A stretch of DNA of 64,000 nt from Zymoseptoria tritici IPO323. Its lineage: Eukaryota > Ascomycota > Dothideomycetes > Mycosphaerellales > Mycosphaerellaceae. Below the pieces are notes generated by a model. The model was not told where the DNA came from. It did no database searches and worked only from the letters and a program-made list of their open reading frames with translations. The stretch is taken from the NCBI RefSeq assembly GCF_000219625.1, contig NC_018217.1, forward strand, positions 1,736,001 through 1,800,000, written 5' to 3'. Of this stretch, positions 1 through 7,367 are shown piece by piece (the first letter of the stretch is position 1; each line of letters starts with the position of its first letter). A program made the position numbers and the translations under genes.

Positions 1-2
1 AC

Positions 3-2276
3 GGCCGGCTACAAGAAGCTCTAACTGCTGTTGCCACTCTAAGTGACTTGGTGGAACTCTGCACGAACAACAACCTCAGGGTCGAGGCCGCTGTGAAGCT
101 CGAGACGGCATCTGTGCTCTGGGATGCCGGAGAAGCATCCGCATCGGTGAAAATGCTGCAGGATGTCCTAGGAATGACAGACCTTGGCAAGCAAACCATT
201 CCAGTAGGCCGCGCCGGGCTACGCGCTCAACTGGCCCATCAATTGGCCGAGGCCCGGTTGGAGAAGCCGGAGGACATCATGAGACATTACTTGAAGCCGG
301 CTATCAGTGATATGAAGTCTGTCAAGACCGGTACCGAAGCTGGCAGAGTGTTTCACGAGTTTGCAAAATTCTGCGACGATGAGCTGCAGAATCCAGGAAA
401 CATCGAAAACTTTACACGTGTGGTCAAACTTCGCCAAGCCAAGCAAGAAGAAGTCGATGCATTCAAAGCAGCCCTGAGGACGAAGAAGAGTGCTGGCGAC
501 CGCGCCGATCTGACTCGCTCGCTCAACCTGGAAACAAAATGGCTCGAGATGGATATTGAGGAAGAGACGAGGCTCAGGGACAGTCGCAACAACTACGTCC
601 AGCAAAGCCTCCAAAACTACCTTCTCGCTTTGCAAGCCTCGGACGCGCACGACATATGCGTGCTCAGATTCTTTGCTTTGTGGCTGGAGCACTCCGAGGA
701 TCCTGGAGCCAACGCAGTCGTGCAAAAGTACCTCCCAGATGTCCCGAGCTGGAAGTTTGTGCTCCTGATGAACCAGCTCATGTCTCGTGTTAGCAAGGAG
801 TCATCCACGTTCCAAATGGCATTAGGTGAGCTGTTGATCCGCATCTTCAAGCAACATCCCTATCACAGCCTCCATCATCTGTTCGCCAACGCAAGGAATC
901 AACCAAAGAGCGACGAGACGGCCACCAAGTCTCGCCACTCGGGCTCGACGGCATTTGTAGACCGCCTTTACCAGGATCCAGTTCAGAAAGACTTCCTCAC
1001 CCGCCTCTTCTATTGCAACAAGCTCTACAGAGATATCGCAGACAGCTCTCCCGAGGCCAACAAGTCTGGCAAATTCAATGTGAGGAGCATTCCATCTGCG
1101 AAGAAGCTGATGGAAAATATCGTCAGAGCAAAGATGCCTCCGATCACGATCAATCTGCCCCTGCGCGCTGATGCACACTATGAGATCGTGCCTCTTATTG
1201 GTAAATTCAGGTCTGAGGGTACGATCCTTGGTGGAGTTAGCGCGCCCAAGCTCGTCACGGTCGTCGATATCAATGGCAAAGAGTACAAGCAGATCTTCAA
1301 GAACGGCAGAGACGATCTGCGCCAGGACGCCATCATGGAGCAGGTCTTTGAGGAAGTCAGCAAGATGCTTCGCAATCACAAATCGACTCGTCAGCGTGAC
1401 CTGAAAGTGCGGACATACAAAGTCATACCTCTGTCCAATACCACCGGAGTCATCGAGTTCGTTGCGAATTCGGTCCCACTCATGGATTACTTGCGGCCAG
1501 CACATCAGCGATATCATCCGAATGACTACAAAGAGAACAAAGCGCGCGAGATAATCAATAACGCCAAAGACTCTGCCCAGAGTCATCGGATTGGCGAATA
1601 TCGAAGGGTATGCGAGCACATGCATCCTGTCCTTCGCCACTTCTTTCTGGAGCGATTTGATAATCCCGACGAGTGGTTTTCGAAGCGTACTGCGTACACG
1701 AGGACCACTGCGAGTGTCTCAATTCTGGGCCACATCATCGGGCTAGGTGACAGGCACTGCAGCAATATCCTCTTGGACGAAGTGACAGGCGAAGTGGTGC
1801 ACATTGATCTAGGAGTGTCATTTGAAGCCGGTCGGGTACTGCCCATTCCCGAACTGGTCCCCTTCCGCCTTACACGGGACATCATCGATGGTATGGGTAT
1901 TACCAAGACCGAAGGTGTTTTCCGTCGATGCTGCGAATTCACCCTTGATGCCGTTCGTGAAGACAAGGACAGCATCATGACACTACTGAACGTCTTACGT
2001 TACGATCCCCTGTACAACTGGACGGTCTCGCCTCTGAAGGCAAAGCGTATGCAGCAAGCGCAAGATGACAACGGGCGGAAGGGAGTGCAGGAGAGTGAGC
2101 CATCAGCGAGACAGCAGCACCAAGATGGAGGAGAGTCGGAAAGACCATTGCAAGTCGTGGAGAACAAACTTTCGAAGACTTTGAGCACGGCGGCGACTGT
2201 CAATGAGCTTATTCAGCAGGCCACAGATGAGAGTCATCTGGCATGCCTGTTCAGCGGGTGGGGTGCTTACTACTGA
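3..2276 (+). CDS. TEL1: TEL1/ATM-family checkpoint kinase, C-terminal part (5' end outside window)
   Basis: This is the C-terminal ~757 residues of a phosphatidylinositol-3-kinase-related protein kinase of the ATM/Tel1 type, a nuclear Ser/Thr kinase that signals DNA double-strand breaks and protects telomeres. The frame is open from the first bases with no ATG, so the gene starts upstream. The kinase domain starts near base 1140. The DLRQD segment lies near 1310, the catalytic loop GLGDRH near 1740 and the metal-binding HIDLG near 1800. The last ~33 codons form a FATC domain ending in GWGAYY just before the TGA. The tail pattern (SPLKAKRMQ linker, then FATC) fits Tel1/ATM better than Mec1/ATR or TOR. 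No intron is needed in this part. The long open frame at 822-1640 on the opposite strand is a shadow. Confidence 0.93.
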   Translation, partial: GRLQEALTAVATLSDLVELCTNNNLRVEAAVKLETASVLWDAGEASASVKMLQDVLGMTDLGKQTIPVGRAGLRAQLAHQLAEARLEKPEDIMRHYLKPAISDMKSVKTGTEAGRVFHEFAKFCDDELQNPGNIENFTRVVKLRQAKQEEVDAFKAALRTKKSAGDRADLTRSLNLETKWLEMDIEEETRLRDSRNNYVQQSLQNYLLALQASDAHDICVLRFFALWLEHSEDPGANAVVQKYLPDVPSWKFVLLMNQLMSRVSKESSTFQMALGELLIRIFKQHPYHSLHHLFANARNQPKSDETATKSRHSGSTAFVDRLYQDPVQKDFLTRLFYCNKLYRDIADSSPEANKSGKFNVRSIPSAKKLMENIVRAKMPPITINLPLRADAHYEIVPLIGKFRSEGTILGGVSAPKLVTVVDINGKEYKQIFKNGRDDLRQDAIMEQVFEEVSKMLRNHKSTRQRDLKVRTYKVIPLSNTTGVIEFVANSVPLMDYLRPAHQRYHPNDYKENKAREIINNAKDSAQSHRIGEYRRVCEHMHPVLRHFFLERFDNPDEWFSKRTAYTRTTASVSILGHIIGLGDRHCSNILLDEVTGEVVHIDLGVSFEAGRVLPIPELVPFRLTRDIIDGMGITKTEGVFRRCCEFTLDAVREDKDSIMTLLNVLRYDPLYNWTVSPLKAKRMQQAQDDNGRKGVQESEPSARQQHQDGGESERPLQVVENKLSKTLSTAATVNELIQQATDESHLACLFSGWGAYY

Positions 2277-2868
2277 GTGGAGATGGTGGTTGTGCGGCTA
2301 GCCAGGAGGAGTGACCGAGGGAGACAGGAAGAGACAGTGGAAGCATTTAATGTGTAGAGTATAGCATAGCGTAGCGACGATGTCAACGGCCGATCGTCAT
2401 GTCACATGATTGCAAATTGCTCGGAGAGCTGCCTTCAGTGTTAATTTTGCTGCACTCCAGCCGGTGCTCGACTAGTTGCATTGTTCAGGGGATGGAACGC
2501 TCGCTTGGACACGATCAAGCCTTACTTTTCGAAGCTATCGACGAGTCAAGAAGGGCTTCGTTCAACTCAGTGTGAACAATAGCATTGTCAGCGGCCTCAG
2601 GTATCTTTGTCTCAACGACAGATGCATAATATCATTGTCGACTTCATTGGAAGGCATGCTCTCGAACTGTTCAACCGATTGCATTTAAGTCTCTTCTTCA
2701 CCTGTCATGAATCGTTTTCCATCTTGCTACCTTGCAATCTTCGTCACTAAAAGGACTCTGTTGATCAAAGTTATCCCGACGATCCCCAAAATCGACCGCC
2801 ATAAAGATACTAAGCAAGCGTCAACGCAACTGTTCCGCTATCCAACCTCGACCTGAAACCGCGATACG
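2277..2868. other. intergenic spacer, 3' of TEL1
   Basis: About 590 bp with only one short unconvincing open frame (2476-2688). It presumably holds the TEL1 3' UTR and the promoter of the next gene. I see no repeat or RNA gene in it. Confidence 0.5.
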
Positions 2869-3858
2869 ATGAGCGCCAGTACGCCTATGTCGTTTCTTGA
2901 CCTCCCAGGTGAGCTACGCAATCTCGTGTACGATCACATCATCGATGAAGTCGATCCGTCGCAACTTATTGCGATAATCCGGAATGCTCCTCCCGGGACT
3001 GACCAGACCAACCCTCTCGATCTGCCAGGTCAGCTGCGCAACCTTATGCATGCTCTCACCTTTAGAGGAGGCTTTCCGTCACAACCCATTCCGATCAACA
3101 GCGATACTCCTCCCCAGACTGACGAAGACAGCCCCTTTGGCGTAGTCCCTCCCAGCAATCGCAATGGAACCGCCTTGTTGCGTATCAGCAAGCAGATCCA
3201 TCGCGAACTGTCCACTCAGATCCACGAGCGCCGCCGCATTGCTCTCTGGCTGCACGACTCAGTGACCAGACAACCTCACGCTCTCGCGCACTTCGAATCC
3301 GAACTCGACGGCTTCCTCGCGGAGACGTCCGGTGCGAAGATTCAACACCTTGACATCGGCGTTTTCGACCGTCTACCCGAGCTTGCTGTTGAGCTCGCAG
3401 CACCGAAGATGACCAGTCACGAACGCATCCAACGGCTCAGGGCACACTCGGTCGCATCGGAGGCCGCGGGATTCGACCGCTCCAAGGCAGCAGAGAACCG
3501 CAAGCGTCTCCTCGACGCCGCGGAACGACTCTCCTCGGTCTTGACCAACGTGCGCAGCATTACGCTTCACGACCACTACGACCACCTGATAACGGCGGCG
3601 GAAGGGCCAGTGAATTACGTTGAGCGCATGGCGAAGTTCTTCCCCAAGTTGACGGAACTTGTTTTGGTAGAACCGGCGCCGACTGGACAGTGTCAGCGTT
3701 TTGTGTTTTGTGAGGGCCGGCCACTGTTCGGACCACGGGGTCCTCCTTTGCAACCTCCCGTTGGTATTGCGAGTCGCATCCGCTTGAAGGACGCTCTGAA
3801 AAAAGGGCTGCTGGAAAGAAAGATCTTCTTTGATCCAAAGCTTGATGAAGAGGAGTAG
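2869..3858 (+). CDS. hypothetical F-box/2EXR-like protein with duplicated N-terminal motif
   Basis: A single-exon 329-residue protein. It opens with a motif of the form FLDLPGELRNLVYDHI, which resembles the N-terminal F-box-like or 2EXR helices of many fungal proteins that begin 'F..LP.ELR..IY'. The motif recurs 40 codons later as LDLPGQLRNLMHALTF. The flanking PSQ...PP.TD pattern also recurs, so residues ~9-48 and ~49-88 look like a 120-bp tandem duplication. The second copy has lost the aromatic residue expected after the helix. The middle (residues ~105-250) carries 'LLRISKQIHRELS', typical of this class, followed by charged helical sequence. No catalytic residues are visible. If F-box-like, it could be a substrate adaptor of an SCF ubiquitin ligase, but that is inference. 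The start was chosen as the first ATG before the motif. Confidence 0.7.
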   Translation: MSASTPMSFLDLPGELRNLVYDHIIDEVDPSQLIAIIRNAPPGTDQTNPLDLPGQLRNLMHALTFRGGFPSQPIPINSDTPPQTDEDSPFGVVPPSNRNGTALLRISKQIHRELSTQIHERRRIALWLHDSVTRQPHALAHFESELDGFLAETSGAKIQHLDIGVFDRLPELAVELAAPKMTSHERIQRLRAHSVASEAAGFDRSKAAENRKRLLDAAERLSSVLTNVRSITLHDHYDHLITAAEGPVNYVERMAKFFPKLTELVLVEPAPTGQCQRFVFCEGRPLFGPRGPPLQPPVGIASRIRLKDALKKGLLERKIFFDPKLDEEE

Positions 3859-4251
3859 ATGTCTGTTCCGCGGATTGTGCATGCTCAGCGCGGTACGCTT
3901 CGGAGTCCTACTTTCTCGTTGTCGTACAGTCGTCCCTAGCAGACTATCAAGTCGGGTAAGTTTTGCACATTGTCCTGGTGGCATGTGCAACTTTGATGCT
4001 CTGATAGTAAGTTTCAATCAAAATGCGAGTCCCAATTACCTGTTCCCAATTTTCTCCTTCACATTCCATGATAATTACGAGAACTTTCCGCCTTAATATT
4101 GTCAGCCGCGGCGGTCGTGTACCACTAACCAATGTAGATTCAATTCAGCGATTCGTGGCCGGAGTGCTTCAGGAATTTGAAGACCGGCATTGTTCTCCCA
4201 CTTTCATTCTTCAGATCATACATGCTTCCAAACCTAGCCCGATCTCCTCCA
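3859..4251. other. convergent intergenic spacer
   Basis: About 390 bp between two convergent genes, probably both 3' UTRs. Only short overlapping frames are present. Confidence 0.5.
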
Positions 4252-5736
4252 TTACATGCCCTCATTTGCCAAGCGATGCACAACCGGCACTGAACTCGGA
4301 GGCACGTTGCCATACTCGCAGATAACCATGCGCAAACATTCAGCCGGCGTAACATCGTACATGAGATTCAAGATTCTCAGATTCGGAATGTCCTTCCAAT
4401 CATGCAACGTCTTTCTCGTCTTCTCCTCGCCGTCGGTGTCGTCTTTCTTTCCGGGTTCCGTAGCTGGAGTCGGAGCTAGTGAGGGTGCGAGAAGAAGCTC
4501 CTCCGCCGGCGCCACTTCGTTGAGCACAATACTATCCAGCGCGACCTTGCCGCTAAACTTGACGGACTCGCAGCATACAATGACCGGGACATCGGCTTTA
4601 TGCGCCGCAATCGCCACACTCGCCGTCCCGACACGCGACATAAGTCGGCCATTCGACAACATCGAGTGTGCGCCGAGTAAGACCAAAGTTGCGTCCTTGA
4701 CGGCGTGCGCAATACCCGAAAATGGCAGATACTCGACCTGCACGCCAGCATTCATCAAGGTGTGGGCGAGGTTCTTGCCTTCGTACAAAGGACGAGAATC
4801 GACAACGAGGACGCGGAAAGAAGTCCCGTCCGCGTGAGCCTGTAGAATGGTCTTCTCCACGATTGCAGATTTGGCATAGGTGAGTACAACGGAGCCTGAC
4901 TTGATTAGCGAGGAAGCGGATGCAGCGATGGCTTGATCGGTGACGGTGATGCGTTCCTGAATGAATTTGTCGATTGATTCGGAGAGGTAGTCTTTCGCTT
5001 CTTGTTCGGGCGTGGCTGGATCGATCTCAACGATGAGCTTCTTTAGCCATCGGATCGCATTGCCCATAGACTCGGAGATGGGGCGGCAGGACTTGAGGAA
5101 GTCGATTTGTGGGGAGAGGTAGTGAGACGTGAGATGCCGAGCGAGTGATGTTCCGACCGGCGTGGTATATGTCTGGATGGCGTCCTTGAAGGCTTGCAGC
5201 ATGGCCACGCAACGGGCTGAAGAGCCGCAGATTTCGTACGAGGAGATCTGTAGGCCCAGGGCGAGAACCGCAGGATGGACATCTTTCGGAACATTTTCGA
5301 GATTCTGCCGGCGTGGCTGCGTGTACAGATGTGAAAAGAGCTCGACTTGTTTGTTCTCCGCTTTCTTCACTGCAAGCTTAGGCGGCGTAGCACTACTGGC
5401 TGGTTGTGACGCTCTGCGCGCGCGGACCGGCAGTGAGCCTGCTTGTGCACCACTGGGCTTCTTTCCAGTATCGTTCTGCTTTGGAGTTCCGGCCTTCTTT
5501 TGCTGACCTCCCTTGACCTCGCCGTTCGCGGCGCTTGGGGCGCTCGGAAGCGGCGCTGTCACAGCTGGTAGGCCTTTCTCTTCCTTTTCCGCCGCCCTCC
5601 TTGCCTGCTTTTCAGCTTTCGCCCTCTTCTTTGCTTCCGCAGGAGAAATCTTTTCCTCTGTAGACGTAGACGCAGCTGCAGCTGCGGGTGTGGCTGCCGC
5701 GGCGGGCTTCTGCTCTGGCTTTTGCTGCTCCGACAT
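4252..5736 (-). CDS. GCD2: translation initiation factor eIF2B subunit delta
   Basis: A single-exon 494-residue protein. The N-terminal ~115 residues are low complexity (Ala, Lys and Gln rich, with a basic KKRAKAEKQARRAAEK stretch), as is usual for the delta subunit. From ~130 onward it has the eIF2B alpha/beta/delta Rossmann-like domain: HLYTQPRRQNLENVP, VHPAVLALGLQ, the helical SARCVAMLQAFKDAI, VLTYAKSAIVE, VLVVDSRP, VLLGAHSMLSNG and VPVIVCCESVKFS. The complex is the guanine nucleotide exchange factor for eIF2 and the target of eIF2-alpha phosphorylation; delta is part of its regulatory core. A ~50-residue Lys/Asp-rich insertion precedes the last strand. The long basic N-terminus separates it from the alpha and beta subunits. 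Confidence 0.95.
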   Translation of the reverse strand: MSEQQKPEQKPAAAATPAAAAASTSTEEKISPAEAKKRAKAEKQARRAAEKEEKGLPAVTAPLPSAPSAANGEVKGGQQKKAGTPKQNDTGKKPSGAQAGSLPVRARRASQPASSATPPKLAVKKAENKQVELFSHLYTQPRRQNLENVPKDVHPAVLALGLQISSYEICGSSARCVAMLQAFKDAIQTYTTPVGTSLARHLTSHYLSPQIDFLKSCRPISESMGNAIRWLKKLIVEIDPATPEQEAKDYLSESIDKFIQERITVTDQAIAASASSLIKSGSVVLTYAKSAIVEKTILQAHADGTSFRVLVVDSRPLYEGKNLAHTLMNAGVQVEYLPFSGIAHAVKDATLVLLGAHSMLSNGRLMSRVGTASVAIAAHKADVPVIVCCESVKFSGKVALDSIVLNEVAPAEELLLAPSLAPTPATEPGKKDDTDGEEKTRKTLHDWKDIPNLRILNLMYDVTPAECLRMVICEYGNVPPSSVPVVHRLANEGM

Positions 5737-6082
5737 GGCTACTGGTGGATGTGGTGAAATCTTTGGTATTGGACCGTGATCTCGAAGATGAGTGGCTTCA
5801 ACCGGGCTGTGCTATCGTGGCTCGCGTGCGACTATGACTCGGAATATCGGGCGACTGCAGGTTCGTGGAACTGCGCGATCTTGTGGAGAGGGCCATGTTT
5901 TCTCTACTGGCGAGATGCCATGATCGCGGATGTTGTCACAGTGTTTGAATGTTCAGTGTTCGGCGATGTCGTGGTCGGTGTCGAGTATGTTGTCAATGCA
6001 ATGATTCATTGCTCTGCGGATCTTGTTATTTGGTGGCACGAAGTCGAGGTTTGTGTTGGACAGCTGGGTATTCAGTGCAATG

Positions 6083-6095
6083 AATGCGCCGGAAG
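6083..6095. repeat. target-site duplication, left copy
   Basis: The 13-mer AATGCGCCGGAAG directly precedes the retroelement and is repeated exactly at 6947-6959. Removing the element and one copy would restore a continuous pre-insertion sequence. Confidence 0.8.
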
Positions 6096-6946
6096 ACGGC
6101 CGAACAGACTGCACCTTCACGCGGTGGCCGTCGTAAGTACCTTCCTCGGAAGGGAAACCAAGACAGTCTGGAAGAAACCTCCTCGAAAACCTCTCGAAAT
6201 CCGCCCGAAATCCTTCTCGAAATCCGCCCAAAATCCTTCTCGAAATCCGCCTCGAAATCCTTCTCGAAATCCGCCTCGAAACACGAGCTACAACAGAACA
6301 ACAGCACGATTCGAACGAACAGCCCTCTACGTTGCGAACAAGAAGAAGCAGTCCACTCTGCCCTATACGCGCACCTCCTCGAAATCCGAATCGAAATCGC
6401 ATGTCCCTTCTCTAGAGACTTCGTCGCCCTCGAAGGAAGCATACATGCACTTTAAAGAGCTAGAACAGTTGGTGGAATCCATAACTCTGCGATTAACCTG
6501 CGTAGCTGTATACGTTTGGAAGCGGCATACAGTTCCACAAAGGCATATTAAGGATAAGAGAAGGCAGCGAGTTGGACAGCTGCTTTTGCACTGCTTTTGC
6601 ACTGCGTTTCGAATTTGCAGCATGCGTGTGTGCGAAGCGGAAGGATCCGCTGAAAATTCTGCAAAAAGCTTGGCGCGAAAATTCTGCAGCCCCGGCTGCT
6701 CTGCAGCCCCGGCTGCAGACAACGACACTCGTTTGATTTCCTTTGTCTTGCGCTGTTTTGAAGTCCTTCGGCAGATTCTGCTTGCAGGTCCTGCCTTAGG
6801 CACGGGGTCTCCCCTAAGGTCAAAGAATACCGAAAAATCTGATTGTAACTAGATCTACTGCTTTGCCTTTATAGCAAAGCCGTCCTACATAGTCTTGGAC
6901 TCCGAAAGGACGTAAATGGAACAAACAAACAAACAAACAAACAAAC
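6096..6946 (+). mobile_element. non-LTR retroelement insertion (SINE-like or 5'-truncated LINE)
   Basis: An ~850-bp insertion. Three features define it: a perfect 13-bp direct repeat at 6083-6095 and 6947-6959 (11 bp if two shared tail A's are excluded), a 3' tail of seven ACAA units, and no terminal inverted repeats. Variable-length target duplications plus a simple-repeat tail are signatures of target-primed reverse transcription. Fungal Tad-type LINEs commonly end in such A-rich short repeats (family knowledge). The 3' part folds into hairpins: 6794-6819, a 7-bp perfect stem at 6860-6866/6874-6880, and a 6-bp stem at 6881-6886/6907-6912 just before the tail. I could not recognise reverse transcriptase or RNase H in any frame, nor a convincing Pol III A/B box on the + strand, so SINE versus truncated LINE stays open. 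It lies about 350 bp upstream of GCD2 and is not visibly RIP-mutated. Confidence 0.75.
6193..6282 (+). repeat. 23-24 bp tandem array inside the retroelement
   Basis: Three full units (6193-6215, 6216-6238, 6239-6262) and a partial fourth, each made of two related ~11-bp halves based on CTCGAAATCC. A further degenerate half-copy lies near 6376-6395. Translation in the + frames gives Ser/Lys/Pro/Asn-rich repeats that I do not consider evidence of a protein. Confidence 0.85.
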
Positions 6947-6948
6947 AA
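6921..6948 (+). repeat. (ACAA)7 tail / microsatellite
   Basis: Seven perfect ACAA units form the 3' tail of the non-LTR element, preceded by CGTAAATGGA. Confidence 0.95.
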
Positions 6949-6959
6949 TGCGCCGGAAG
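6947..6959. repeat. target-site duplication, right copy
   Basis: Exact copy of the 13-mer at 6083-6095, directly after the ACAA tail. The first two bases may belong to the tail rather than to the duplication. Confidence 0.8.
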
Positions 6960-7367
6960 GGATGTGAGCGACGTTAGATTTTTGTCAACGTCTGGCAAGC
7001 TGAGTTTCGTCACACTGGCCCCGCGAATAACTTGGAATGACTCAGTCCCGCCTCACATGTGAGATATAACGCAGTACATTCGAAGTGAACAACGTCAACA
7101 TGGCAGTACAACGTGGGTGACAATGAATTTTTCAGTTCCATGCTATGAACGATGAGGCATGGTCAACCCTCGAAAGAAAGAACGCTCAAGTCGCTAATGT
7201 ATTCCATGCCTTTCATAGAGACCGAATCCTGAGTTCATTATGCGTATTCACCAATGCCTCGACACTGCGGTATCTCGTTCCTTTCGTCATCGTCTCGTGG
7301 GAGGCATGGATGTGTCGATCACCGCGCCAATGCTATGTTGCCACAACGCCATGCTTCGACATTAAAA

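Noticed and set aside
822..1640. 272-codon antisense frame over TEL1
   Set aside because: It is a shadow of the kinase-coding frame, with no domain of its own.
6306..6325. Pol III B-box-like GTTCGAATC on the minus strand inside the retroelement
   Set aside because: It points opposite to the ACAA tail and has no matching A box at the right spacing, so it does not support a tRNA-derived SINE head.
5776..6852. 358-codon + strand frame running from upstream of the retroelement into it
   Set aside because: It crosses the target-site duplication, so its two halves were joined by the insertion. The repeat-derived Ser/Lys/Pro-rich part is not evidence of a gene.
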